This document shows, piece by piece, positions 1-11,429 of a stretch of DNA of 64,000 nt. The notes under the pieces are model-generated. The model worked only from the letters and a program-made list of their open reading frames with translations, searched no databases and was not told the origin of the DNA. The stretch comes from Tetrastigma voinierianum (Eukaryota > Streptophyta > Magnoliopsida > Vitales > Vitaceae), in contig JAEQBH010000659.1 of the NCBI GenBank assembly GCA_016808115.1, positions 372,001-436,000 on the forward strand. The letters run 5' to 3'. The number at the start of each line of letters is the position of its first letter. Positions within the stretch are counted from its first letter, which is position 1. A program made the translations under genes and the position numbers.

Positions 1-663
1 AACTTCCACCTAGTGGCCCTCCTCTTCAAGGATGAGAGGGGTTTAGCCGAGCATCCCTTGAGTTGTCATCCTCAAGAGGTGTTTGGTTGGTGAGAAAATG
101 CGAGAAAGGGAAAGAAAAATGAGAGAAAATCACACCTACGAGAAAGGCGAAAGCTTTAGGCGCTAATTTGTGATTGATGGATTGATTGATTTTACAAAGC
201 TGTGAGGCTTCTATCTTGCTCAGTCAAGGAAATTACAAAAGTATGAAACGACAAAATACATTGAGGAAATTTGGTACAAAACCATAAGCAGTCAAAAAGT
301 AAAGTCGGCCACGTAGCGAGAGGTTAGGAAATTTGCGAGTTGCGAAATTCTCTGATTCTGAAAATTCGGCATCCTTGCCAAAATCTCTGCAATGCTCACT
401 CTCCCTCTGTATTTAGCTCCAATTTGCCTTCTGCTTTGTACATGCAGCTTTGAGTTCGGCTCGGGTTCTTCGTATTTGAATTGGCTTGAAGATAATGGTG
501 TAATTGGCTTGCAAAACTGCAAAAAATATCCACAACATATGATTAGTAGTATAGCCGGGACCTTAGTGTATCAATTGGGTTATTTAAGTTGATTAGTACA
601 CAAAAAGTGCTCAAAACCTGTAATGAACAGGGCTCAAAACAACACTATTTGAGCCTTCAATCA
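1..663 (-). mobile_element. Athila-like LTR, right part (element F)
   Basis: Minus-strand LTR of the same broad family as the LTRs of elements A, B, C and E. It holds the conserved leader hairpin (57-76), degenerate GCGAAATT-type boxes (about 300-400) and the LTR start, which read on the minus strand is TGATTGAAGGCTCAAATAG and ends at 663. The rest of the element lies left of the window. It abuts a G-type LTR fragment, so F probably inserted into that LTR. Short ORFs on both strands here have no recognisable domain. Confidence 0.75.
57..76 (-). promoter_or_regulatory. Conserved LTR leader hairpin (F copy)
   Basis: CTTGAG and CTCAAG arms flank an 8-base loop (TTGTCATC on plus, GATGACAA on minus). 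The same hairpin recurs at the matching place of nearly every LTR of this family, downstream of the TATA box and a pyrimidine tract, so it would lie in the transcribed leader. Confidence 0.5.
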
Positions 664-1556
664 ACTCTCGTGACACGGAGATGGAGAATCACGAGTGCGG
701 GAGCAATTCCTGCCGTGGTATGGTAGACTATGCTGGAACTAATGAACTCCGAAGATTACTCGGATAGATCCAATAACTTAGTCATTGTGTGCAGATAGTT
801 AGATGAAGTATCAATTTAATCGCTCAGAGGTTTCTCCTCTTTCTGATGAAATGATTCTGATCCCCTGTTTGCATAGATCTAATCAAGGAGATGGAGAATT
901 TCAACAGCATCAAAGGATGATGTGCTAGTTAAATTGGAGAAGGTTGGAATATCTTGTCTATGGGGGCAAGAATTCTTCAGCCTTAAGATTTGGGTGTGAA
1001 GTACTGAAAGGAAAAATACCCAAATCTTATAAAAAGAAAGATCTATCTTCAATGCTTGATTAACCCATGAGTCAGAGAAAAGGAACATGAATATCTAATT
1101 AGTGAAATGTATGGTTAGGGAGAAATCAAACTACACCACAATGGATCTTTGACAAATTCCAGCTTTCAATGTGACAGCTACTTATTTCAGGAAATGATCT
1201 GAGAAATTAACAATTATTCATTGGTCTATTTCCCAGTGTTGTCTCACTCAATGAACTATCAAATCCACTTTTATTAAATTCTTTATGTATACTAGTGAAA
1301 TTATTTTAGTATTACATTATTAATTCTCTCATCATTTTAACATTGGAGGTTAAATAGTAAGGATCTTAAGTAGTTAGGTTAGTTAATCTTTTGATTTACC
1401 ATCAATCCTCGTGGGAACGATATCTGGACTTAAAAATCCACTTTTATTACTTGTATAACCTGTGCACTTGTAATGATTTAGACCAAACTCAATTTTTAAT
1501 GAATCCATTTTACAAAAAGGACAAACACATATTTTAATCAAAATCAGTCATCAACA
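664..1556 (+). mobile_element. G-type LTR fragment (element G0), 3' end
   Basis: Matches the last 900 bases of the G1 LTRs (compare 3600-4497 and 20935-21851): the same run of text around the 'gagagcatggatgc' and 'gaactaatgagctc' blocks, the same long AT-rich tail, and the terminal CAACA at 1552-1556. Its left part is cut off by LTR F. No coding content. Confidence 0.8.
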
Positions 1557-1562
1557 AGTTTT

Positions 1563-1578
1563 TGGCGACTGTGCCGGG
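1563..1578 (+). other. Primer-binding site of G0 (tRNA-Asp type)
   Basis: TGGCGACTGTGCCGGG follows the LTR end after a short spacer. It differs slightly from the complement of the plant tRNA-Asp 3' end (TGGCGCCGTTGCCGGGG), which is the usual primer of Athila elements. The LTR of G1 starts directly after it, so only the first bases of the G0 internal region remain. Confidence 0.65.
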
Positions 1579-4497
1579 TGATGAGTCTTAAACTCATCTA
1601 TTTTTAATCCATTTTTATGGCTTATTTTTAGTATATTAAGATATGTTTTAATGCCAAATTATGGATTATTCACCAACTTTGTGTTTTGCAGGTTTTAATT
1701 TAAAAATGAGAAAATTTAAGCAAGAAAGAAGAAAAGAAACGATTACGTGATCATGTGTGACGAGTTACGTATTATTATGACAAACGTTCAAGCAAATGGC
1801 TAAGGAAATGTCGGGACAATATTTCTTTTTTGTCGCAACCTGCGGGGCTGAATATAGAGAGAAGAGTTATGTCACGAAAAATGACAGCGTGTCGCGACAG
1901 GAACATGAGGAAGAATGTGAGTGAGGATGGGACGAGAAAGATGATGTTCGCGTGATGCTTCTTATGTTGGATGTCGAAGCAGGAAAACTTGTTTTCATTG
2001 TAGCTCTATCATGACCTTTGAAACAGAAGGAAAACGAGGTCTCATAACAAGAATACTCTTTATCATGATAAAGTGAGCATTAGGAGAATAACACATATCA
2101 GGTTTATGTTGACATAAAGAAAATGATGATCTGTTGCATGAATCATGTCGTAACCACTAATATTCACGAAACTTTGAAGATCTTGTTTTGGGACGATTGT
2201 GAAAGTTATGTGCGACAGTAATGATCATTAATTAACACTAGAGGAATAACTTTGAGTCTTGGGTGAAATCAATGGCAGCCAAGTGTTGACTTGATGAGGC
2301 GACCTGGTTGCAGCAAAGGTTCATGTTGGAGCCTTCTTCAAGATGAAGAGAAGTTTTGATATGATGGCAGGATGTTATGAGTCGACACAAAAGCCAGATA
2401 GACACTGAATAAACAAGTCACCAGCAGGACTTTTAATAAGTGAACAAAAATTGGCCCCAAGAAGGAGGGAATCTTGTCGTGACATATGAAGCAAAGGTCG
2501 CGACACAAGGTGGTTTCAAGAACAAAGAGATCTGTGTGCGACATAAAAACTAGGTCATTGACAGGAAAACATGTCTAACTTTTAATAGACTATGTCATGG
2601 CCATAAAAATAGTTTGCAACATGTAAAGAAATCAGGGACAGATGGAGACAAGACTCTATCACAGTGGTTTCACTGATGAGTCAGAATCATATTTTCTCGA
2701 AACATTGTAGCAAAAGAACCAATAAAGTTTTTAGGGTTTTTAGAAGACGCTTGTTCGTGTTATGTTATAAACTTTGAAATATTATAAAATGTTATTGTTG
2801 TGTTGTTTCCGGGTGGCACATGAGGTGTTTGGGTGACTGGGCGACGATGAAACGCAAAACAAAGTGTTAAAAACAAAGAAAGATCACGTCACGATAGAAA
2901 CTTTATTCGTTGAATATGACATATGTTGAAGAAACAAATGCATCATGATAGAATCTTTGCATCTTTGCTGGGCAGCTGGCGAAAGGACCAGGCTGTAAAC
3001 CAACAACAGGTCGCGAGCCGAATCTGATCTATGTGAATTTTGGGATCCACAATGTAGCCTCGAATTTAGGGCCAAACTTACGAATTCTATAAATAAAGCA
3101 TTTGAAGAAAACAAGCATGGTCGATCGGTGGAAAATCGAGCATGCGGGGGCTGAGGATAACACATATTATATTTTCTTTTAGTATTTTCTTTTATTTTCT
3201 TTTAAGTGATTAAATTAAGCGTGGGATTTCAATTTGTTTTCTTGGACTTGAAGCGAGTGGGAACACATTCGAGAAGTTTGGTTGAGCAATTTTGTTGATG
3301 GTTAATTCGATTCTTGTTTTGAATCTATTAAGTATAGAGAAAAGAAACTGGAATTTATTTCTTTAGTTAATTTCTGATTGCATTGGAAATTTCTGATGGG
3401 TATTTCGGTGTTTCTTTGCGATTGATTTCTAGAGCCGACTAACCAGGAAGATGGATGTTGAATTTGTGGTATTTCTTATAATTCGTAGAACTCTTGGATT
3501 ACGAGAGTACTAATTATTGAGATGGTGTTGTTGTTCATGGGGCGTTGTTTCCTAGTGTAACCACTTTTGATTAAGGTGCATTGTCTGGCTGCGATTTCAG
3601 AGGCCCTGCGGTGACATAGAGTTGGAGATTCACGAGAGCATGGATGCATTACTTAGGGGTGTGCTGAATGCATTATTGAAGAACTAATGAGCTCTAAAAG
3701 ATTACTTAGATATATCATCAATTTACTCATGGTTTGAGAATTAGTTGAGGGATATATCAATTTAACCAATTAGAGAATTCTCCTTGGTCTTGAGGAATGA
3801 TATTGATCTTGTGTTAGAGAATCTAATTAAGGAAAGAGAACTCTCTGAATCTAAGGATGAGAACATCATTATACCTTGAGTCTACTCAAATGTACCATCT
3901 TGGAAGCAGAAACTATGATCATAAGAAATGAACGAAGTATTGGAAAAGAAAAATATGTGAATCTTCTGAAATACTTACAAGTAATTGGTTCAGATACATG
4001 TTTTGAAATGAACATAACTCCACGATCGGTGAAATACTATGGTTAATGGAAAAAATCCGACTATACTACCTTACTTTCTTGACATTTTGATTCCAATTCG
4101 CATGAAAAGAATAAGGTGATAGGACATTATGTTGTAGGAATTGATAATTTCACGGCGGTGAAATCTAGTGTGTACTTCGGCAATAATAAGGTTCCTTGTC
4201 GATTTGAGTCTAGGTTTTATTTCTTTCCTTTTCTTATAGATGTAGGAATTTAAACAGTAGAATTCTAATTAGGTTATTGAAATTTATATCAAATGGAAGT
4301 TCAAATAGTTTTGAACTTGAGTAGTTAGGGTAGTTGAACTTTAAATTCTATCTAATATACGTAGGGATATCAGTTATAGGTCCACTTTATTACTTATGCG
4401 ACTGTGCACTTGCGACATTTTGACCCGACTAAAATATCAATCAATTCAATGACAAATCATTTTTATTATGAGCATATATGTTCTACTTTGGTCAACA
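1579..4497 (+). repeat. G1 5' LTR (2919 bases)
   Basis: Starts TGATGAGTCTTA and ends CAACA, matching the 3' LTR that starts at 16191. It contains decayed TGTCGCGACA boxes (about 1740-2700; one intact at 1890-1899), a TATA box at 3088-3095 and the downstream segment shared with G0. Short ORFs inside (2338-2544 and 2884-3165 on minus) look like chance. Confidence 0.9.
3088..3095 (+). promoter_or_regulatory. TATA box of G1 5' LTR
   Basis: TATAAATA, at the same alignment position as TATAAATA at 20477-20484 in the 3' LTR. It lies downstream of the palindrome-rich part, as expected for a U3 promoter. Confidence 0.55.
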
Positions 4498-4503
4498 AGT
4501 TTT

Positions 4504-4523
4504 TGATGCCTTTACTGGGGATT
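4504..4523 (+). other. G1 primer-binding site
   Basis: TGATGCCTTTACTGGGGATT, just after the LTR end CAACA and a short spacer. It is a decayed form of the Athila tRNA-Asp complement. The same altered sequence follows the 3' LTR at 21858, so the change predates the tandem arrangement. Confidence 0.7.
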
Positions 4524-4579
4524 AGATAATAGTCCTTTGGTAATAGTAGCAGGAATTTGATATATATAAAGAAAAGATG

Positions 4580-6200
4580 ACAAGATTTATGGCGTTGTTC
4601 TTAGGGGATCAGCGAGTTTAAAGTAATATTAGACAAGAAATGCTAATTTGGACATTTTTCTTTGTTTTACAAAAATTACAGAAAGCAACAAAAAACAATT
4701 TGCTGGTAGTGGCGAGAATAAATGTGGAAGTATTTTTGGAAACTCAAGCAGATATGTAATTTTTTGATATCAATGACCATTTGATCTCATTGTTTCTATT
4801 ACAAGGAAGAATTTGTCATAGAAGACCAGTAGATCTCACATCAGTTATGAGAAATTGAAGAACCATGAATGTGAGAAGAATCAACGGTCAGAATCAAAAA
4901 TATGGCAAATGGGAAAAGATTACATTTATTCGGAAGAAGAAGAAAAAGTAGAGACCTCAAAGGCCTGACTTTATGGAGGAATTTTGGAGGCTTATTATCC
5001 AAGAGGAGTACTCAGCTGTGAGACAACCTTCCATTAAAGCAAACAATTTTAAGAGCAATAACTTTGGGCCACTATGGTGCAACAACTTGTGGTTACCAGG
5101 CGCATCGGGAAGATCGATGAGCACCTAGGGAGATTCACGAGGATGGAAAATATAGTCAAGCTGAATGGGGGTGAGACCAGATGTAATCAAGCTTCAACTT
5201 TTCCCATTTTCATTGAGAGACATGGTATCGACATGGACACTCACTGAGTGGGATCGGTGAACCTTGGGAAGAAGCGGTGGGAGTGCAGCGGGTGGTGTAC
5301 CTCGAATCTACTCACGAGGAAGAGGGAGAAATGGTGTCTTCAAGCAAAGGGGAGAAGATGAGAGTCTCTAGCATGGAGGGTTCAAAATATGCTTCAAAGA
5401 CATGCATGCATGGGCGGAGACCTTACCACTCAGTTACGGATATTTTCTATGCATGCACGTTATGCCTCGAGTTTTAATTGATGCATCCTTCTATGGAAGT
5501 ACATTAGAAGAAAGAAGTAAGGAAGGCAGGGGACCGATTGAAGACCTAACTGAGTACAAGCTACAAGGCTCCATATGAAGCTTAGGAAGCAACAGCGGGA
5601 TGAAAGGAAATGAGTGCCCATTGGGCTTGATTGAGATGTGACCATAGAAGCAAATGGAATACAGTGATAAAACAAGCTGAGAGCAGTGAAAGAAAGAATG
5701 AACTCTCTTGCACATGAAAGTGCAGGGGCTTGATGAAAGAAAGGTAGAAAAGTGATGAGGAACTGGTTGAAGGCTCTCTACAAAGTATATGAATGATCAA
5801 AGAAATTATACTTCAGAAGCCTAACTTGACGCAACACTACTTCACGCGACACTAGGAACCATGAAAACTTTTCCATATGGTGGAGAGGGAGCCTGACGGG
5901 AGCCCAGACTTGGGCAGACACTGCAAGCTTATGCTCCTTACGAGGTTCAAAGAACAATAGCGTGAGAAAATGGGGAACATCGGGGTCGAGGAAAAGGACT
6001 CAATCCTTTGAAGATACGGATGCTTAATTTAATGTCGAAAGCAAATTTTGAAGTCACGCCGAAGGAATTTTCTAACCTTGACCTTCCAGTATAGCACAAC
6101 TATCTTTCAAGCAAACACTAATCCTCTTTAAATAATTTGGAGGAATGCAGTTAGGCAACTAAGCTCAGTGTGAAGAAAAAAGCCTAAAGTTGTGTAGCGG
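4580..6200 (+). pseudogene. G1 gag remnant (Athila-type)
   Basis: Decayed capsid-type gag. Around 5155-5235 the plus strand reads NGVRPDVIKLQLFPFSLRDM, which fits the Athila gag signature (a 'lklfPFSLkdkA' type segment of the retrotransposon gag family). About 5465-5570 fits the later 'iDa..gG....k..eeayelie' part. Many stops and shifts separate the pieces and no intact product is possible. It lies between PBS and protease as expected. Boundaries are approximate. The minus ORFs at 5460-5800 and 6184-6438 are shadows. Confidence 0.65.
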
Positions 6201-6619
6201 TAATTAAGTAGCGAGAGAGAGCTAGATGAAAGGAGAAAGTGAAAGAGACACTAGGAAAGAAACAAGCAAAATAGGAAGGAAGCTGACGACACAGTTCGGA
6301 ACTCTGCTGAGAAAAAAGAAAACAATAAATGCGGCCCAATTGGGCAAGAAAGGAAGAAGTTGAAACACAATCCTCTAGAGCTGCATTCCCTCGGTGTAGA
6401 AAGCAGCTAAGAGGAGCGTTTCTAGTTCTTGAAAGCATGTTTCCCAGAAGATAGAGATCAACATTCCTCTCTACGAGGCATTAACTTTCAGATGCTGAGT
6501 GTAAAGAAATTCATGAGAATATATTGAGCAAAAGAGGGAGCGAATATTGTTGAGGAAGGGATAGTAAGCTATATCTTTCTTCTGATTAATGATACGAGAA
6601 AACACTAGAGAAAGGCGAG

Positions 6620-7070
6620 GATCCGAATGTTTATATACCTACAAGATTAGGGATCTTGATATGGGTAACATTGTGTGATTTTCGAATGCATCAAGCTGTG
6701 CACTGTGCTCAAAGATTAAGTTTGGGAGCTTACTCCCACAGCAAAACCTGGATGGCGGGTGGCTCAGCTCATCGAGGGCATCTGTGAAGATGTCTTGTCG
6801 AGAGGCATAGGAAAGAATTTGTGCTTTCGGTGGACTTTGTGGTCGTTCAATATGAAGAGGAAGAAAACAAGTCCCATTGTTGAGAAGACTGGCATTCTTA
6901 GCAATAGGTGCGTCTGATTGATGTGAAAAGAACCTTTCTCGGGGTTGGAGATGAAGCGTTTTTGCTGACTCGATCATGGATTTGAAACAACGGGCTTGAT
7001 GAGTCGCATTGTGAAGTGTAAGACAAAGGTATTCTTGCATCGGTTACGAGCAGCCTACTTATATTTGAAT
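6620..7070 (+). pseudogene. G1 aspartic protease remnant
   Basis: Plus-strand pieces in shifting frames match the C-terminal half of Athila protease: a GICEDVL segment near 6776-6796, then VDFVVVQYEEEE near 6832-6870 (family: PvDFvvld.e), then a block near 6880-6905 at the place of the family's 'PiiLGRPFLat'. The N-terminal DLGA-type active site is not clear. The minus ORF of 133 residues over 6639-7040 is the antisense shadow of this remnant. Confidence 0.6.
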
Positions 7071-7409
7071 TCGCAGAATGAATGAGATAATTTCATGCTA
7101 TCTTGAGCATCATGGGAGTTGAAGTTCTTAACTCAAATTTTAAATTTAAAGATTGATGTTAAACATTAGAAATTGATGCGAAAGGTCAACGATTGTAAGA
7201 GAAAAGTTGAGAAGAGAAAACAAAAGCTTAGAGGGTTTTGATACCCCAAAGAATTACTTTGGTACATTTGAAGTATGCCTTTTTAAGCTTGAGAAAAAGG
7301 AAATCTAATTATCGTTTAATTTGGTTAACTAAATTTGGAAAACATCTTGAAACTTCATGAAAATATAGAGAAACAATAGCTTAGTCTATAGAAGATTTGA
7401 AAGAAATCG

Positions 7410-7966
7410 ACCTTGTCTGTATTACACAAGATCGTTGGAGGAGAATGCTACCGACAAGCAGAACACAGGAGGAGTTGAATCCGATGTTGAAAAGTAGTCG
7501 GAAAAGAAGTCTTGAAATGATTTAAATGCGGCTATATATATGTAATCAAGCAGTCCTTGGGTGAGGAGCCGGGTACATGTGGTTTCCAAGAAGGGAGGAT
7601 TCATTGTGATTAGAAGTAAGGAAGAATGAATGATTCCTAGGAGTGACCGGGATGGAAGTTTGTATAGACTACGGGAAACTTCTTGCTGCCCGAGAAAGGA
7701 TATTATCTCACCTTTCTGATGACCAAATGTTGAGCCAGAAGATTAACCAGGTGCTCCCATTACTTATTTTCTTGATGGATATTACGGGTTTATAACCAGT
7801 TACAATAATGGATCGAGGAGAAACATTTACATGTCCTTATGGCACCTTTGCCTTTAGAAAGGATGCTGTTTGATTATGCTAATGCTCACCACATTCGAGA
7901 GATGTATGATGTCTATATTTTCTAACTTGGTGGAAGAGGTTGTGAAATATTCATGGATGAAACTTC
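7410..7966 (+). pseudogene. G1 reverse transcriptase remnant, N-terminal part
   Basis: Plus-strand fragments follow the order of Athila RT: a segment ending in RRxLNP (about 7440-7485), PWVRSRVHVVSKKGGF (about 7550-7600; family SPWVSPVqvVPKKGG), a VCIDYxK-like piece (about 7655), then FLDGYYGF (about 7770) and a TFTCPYGTFAF piece (about 7825-7857). The catalytic YMDD-like box reads IFMDE at 7947-7966, where the family has FMDD, so the second Asp is lost. A solo LTR cuts the domain right after this box and RT resumes at 9216. Confidence 0.85.
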
Positions 7967-9214
7967 TGATTGAATTGCTTTCAAAAAGTTACTTTATTTG
8001 AAGCGATGTTTATAGTGTATGGGATACATTTATTTTTGTTTAATGAGCATAGTGACCAATTAGCATTAAGATAAGTGTTCTTTGCGATCTGTTTATTGGC
8101 TATTTTTACCTTGTAGTTCTTGCACAGTTAATTAGGCCAGAATTATTGAGTCAATCAAACACGAAAAATCCAGAAAGCGAACTTCGAAGCTCCTTGGCGT
8201 CGGAAGAGAGTGAAGTACAAGGCGAAAGAAAAATGGCCCGGCTGTAGAAATTTTGCGAGTTGCGAGAGATTTCTCAACCTCCATTTTTACTTTCCATTTG
8301 ACCACCTTTCTTTGATTTTCCTAAACTACCCTCATGTATTGTTGGTGAACCCAGACTTTTGTAATTTTCATGACTTTGAAGCGGTATATAAGCCTTAGTT
8401 AAGCTCTGTTCAAGGAGGACTTTGGATGCAATAAAATTGGTGCGAAAGCATTCAGTTTTCCCGCTTTTCTTCTTCTCTCTGATTTTCTCCCCCTTTTCCC
8501 TTCATTTTCTCACCTGCAAGAACACCCCTTCGGTGGCAACTCGGGGATGCTTGGCCAAATCCTCTCAGCTCTTGAGGCCAGGCCAAGGTTTCGAGGAATA
8601 AGTGGTATCTCTCTTGTTTTTACCAGCTTGGAAGCTATTGTCATTTAATAATACGTATGCTGCCTCGAAAGCTTAAATCCAGCACGATGCACCCCTAATT
8701 GGACGGTGTTGGCAAGCTTTTGGGGCCCGGTAGATGCTTGTTATTCTAGATCCATTGAGGCTAAGCAATTGCCATTTATTTACCTCTAAATTCAGTGTGA
8801 GATGGCTTTTGTTACATTGAAAATGAATGATCAATAAATGTTGTATCTTAAGAGAAAAACTTTTAGTTCAATTTTCATAACTAGCCAGTCTATTTGGGAA
8901 ATGACATTGGTCATCCTCCCCAACGAGGAATAAGGCAGGAATCTCGGTTATGCTGACACTCAAAACCCGATGCTTTAAGGCATGAGGATTCTTTTTGTTC
9001 CGCTGGCTTTGTTTGTAGTTTTCAAACCACGATCACACCATTTTCACAAAAACCCCCAGTCAAATTGAAATCACCATTTCCGTCAGCTGTTAATCATTTT
9101 GCGGCGAAGAAGCATCCGAGTTTGACCTAAAGCCAACATGTTGGTAACTTTGCTACGCGGTAGGAATTTGGAGTTATAAATATTGTTGATTAGGGTACCT
9201 CACGTAGCCTGAAT
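7967..9214 (+). mobile_element. Solo LTR (Athila-like, A/B/E type) inside G1 RT
   Basis: Starts TGATTGAATTGC and ends in GTAGCCTGAATC, matching the ends of the B and E LTRs. It contains a TATA-like box (TATATAA, 8382), a pyrimidine-rich tract (8460-8510) and a decayed leader hairpin region near 8530. RT codons continue on both sides. The flanks acttc (7962-7966) and ccttc (9215-9219) could be a 5-base target duplication with one change. At about 1.25 kb it is shorter than its relatives. Confidence 0.8.
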
Positions 9215-9215
9215 C

Positions 9216-9970
9216 CTTCTTCGGTTATGGATTCATTTTTGATGATTGTTTGAGAAACTTAGCAATAGTGCCCGAGAGGGCATTAAGACAAAGAATCTAG
9301 CTTTAAATGGAAAAATGCTACCATTTCATGAAGTAGATTTGGGAGACTGGTATTATTTTTGGGACGCAATTTACGCTACTAGATTGAAGTGGATCAAGCG
9401 AGGAATTCTTCATTTATAAAAACTCTCATGTTACCTAACTTGAGTAAAGGGCATAAGAAGCTTCTTGGGACATGCTGAATTTTACAGAATATTCATTAAA
9501 GATTTTTCAAAAATCTCAGGAGCCATTGTCACCGAGTGCGGAAAGATGTAATTTGATTTTGATGAATCATGGGAATCTTGCATTTGAGGAAGTGATCTAG
9601 ATAAGTATCACATTCCATCATGTTGACACGATTTGGTTTGTGAATTTGAGTATGTGTGATGCCGATTGGTTGTCACGATTAGAGGCTATGATAGGACAGA
9701 GAACTAAAAAGATATTCAAGACGTATCTTGTACGACCTGAAACATTCAATGAGGCATAAGAAAACTACTCCACCATAGAGAAGGAAATTCTTATTAATGA
9801 ACATTTTACTTGTGAGAAAATTAGGACTTATATTAGGGTCCCATGTTGTGATACACAGTCATCTGTAATTAAATATCTAATGGCAAGAAAGTGCTAAACC
9901 AAGGGCGTCGGGGGTGCTCTTCTTTGAGTTTGATCTTGAGATCAAGGATAAAGGCAGTGACAGTAGTGAT
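9216..9970 (+). pseudogene. G1 RT C-terminal part and RNase H remnant
   Basis: Resumes with FDDCLRNLAIV (about 9235-9275), the segment that follows FMDD in Athila RT. It continues with pieces like LGHAEFYRIFIKDFSKIS (about 9465-9510), an FDFDESW-like piece (about 9550), CDADWL (about 9657), ENYSTIEKEIL (about 9762-9795; family nYsTTEKELL), KYLMARK (about 9868-9890) and FEFDLEIKDKGS (about 9926-9960), which closes RNase H. Several frames are used and stops are frequent. Confidence 0.85.
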
Positions 9971-9979
9971 GATAAACTA

Positions 9980-11300
9980 TCTAGTGGAGAAAATTGCTAG
10001 AACATAAAAGGGAACGAGAGATATTCGAGAGATTTTCCTAATGAAGAGTATTTTATGTTATCAATACAACACCCTAGTATGTATAGATATTGTGAATTAA
10101 TTGAGAAGACTGTGGAGTCATGCCATTTGAATTCAGCTACAAGCGAGAGAAGGAAATTACAGAATTGATTGCAGATTATATCTCTGGGATAACCCACTAA
10201 TAGGAAGAGAATTACGTGTGAGTCATTAGGAGATGTGTTTGAAGCAGGCATTAAGGTGGTATGTAAATGTCATGCATCGCCCATATGGAGGGTGACTTTA
10301 CGGGAGACAAGACAACCCGAAAATTCTTAAATATTAGAGGATTGTTTTGATGGCCTGTTAAAAGACTGTTTAGTGATGACGTTGAAGCTTGATTATGTGA
10401 TGCTTGTCGGAGAATGGAAACTTAGCGAGAAGAAATGAAATGCCCTTGCGAATTAGGTGGTACAAATTTTTATGTATAGGATAGACTTTATGAGACCTTC
10501 CCATATGTTTGGCAATATGTACATCTACTCTGATTGTGGATTATGCATCAAAATGGGTGGAAGCAACAACATCCCACTAAATGATGCCATCACAGTGGTT
10601 GAGTTTATACAAAGCATTTTGACGATTTGGAACACCTAGAACAATCATCGGTGATGGCGGAAGCCATTTGCAAATAAGCTTTTCCAAAACTCATTACATG
10701 AATAATATGGAATCAAACATCACAAACTAGGATTGACTTATCAAATCTCAATCATATGGACAAATTTGAAATTTCTAATAGGGAGATTAAGAAAATTTTG
10801 GAGAACCGATTATCTGTGAGGAAGGGCGGTCTATGAAGCTGGATGATGCCTTTGTGGAGCTCTCTGTACTTATAAGGCTTTCCTGGAGATTATCCCCCAT
10901 ACAAATTTGTATGTGGAAGAGCTATACATCATCTCTCCTTAGAGCCCCGGAATAAGCTATGTGGGCCATCAGAGAGCGGTGTGACTTTATTGCAAAGGAA
11001 AGAGATTACTCCCGAATGAAAGAGAGCGGAAGAATTTGAAATGAAGCTTATGACAATGCGGAATCTATAAGAAGACCAAGAGTGGCATGATAAGATCTTA
11101 AGGAGAGAATTCAAGGTAGGAGGCAAGTTCTCTTAGCACAACTCAGAGCTGAGGATGTTTCCCCGAAGCGAGTGGTGGGTATTCCATACCTGATGTACAC
11201 CCTTTGGGCTGATAACATTGAAGACTGAATCTGGAGGTGAATTCAAGGTAAACGGTCAGAGATTAAAGCATTATCTTGAAGGAAGCATAGGAAACGAGAT
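9980..11300 (+). pseudogene. G1 integrase remnant
   Basis: Pieces in order: EEYFMLSIQ (about 10040), a CHASPYGG zinc-finger region (about 10270), the core Asp in RIDFMRP (about 10478), VDYASKWVEA in another frame (about 10535), the second Asp in IIGDGGSHFAN (about 10645-10675) and the Glu in NREIKKILE (about 10777-10803). All three DDE residues are still readable although the frame is broken. The end is well kept: EFKVNGQRLKHYLEG at 11239-11283, the usual C-terminus of Athila pol. The 84-residue minus ORF at 9997-10251 is a shadow. Confidence 0.88.
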
Positions 11301-11380
11301 CAATCTGGAAAATAGAAACAAATTCTTGAAGCGAAGACACTCGAACCTTGTGCTAAGTAGGACATTAAACTTAGCAGCTT

Positions 11381-11398
11381 CTTGGGAGGCAACCCAAG
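11381..11398 (+). other. Hairpin after pol (CTTGGG / CCCAAG)
   Basis: CTTGGGAGGCAACCCAAG forms a perfect 6-base stem with a 6-base loop about 100 bases after the pol end. I recall a nearly identical 'ttgggaggcaacccaa' stretch just after pol in other plant Athila/Tat elements, so it is probably a conserved element signal. Its role is unknown to me. Confidence 0.6.
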
Positions 11399-11429
11399 TA
11401 GAGTCTTTATATCTTTGTTGTTAACTTAG

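Noticed and set aside
6639..7040. 133-residue minus ORF
   Set aside because: It is antisense to the protease remnant of G1, whose plus-strand words (GICEDVL, VDFVVV) are recognisable. No domain on minus.
8210..8398. 62-residue plus ORF near a TATATAA
   Set aside because: It is inside the solo LTR at 7967-9214, upstream of its leader; LTR homology explains it.
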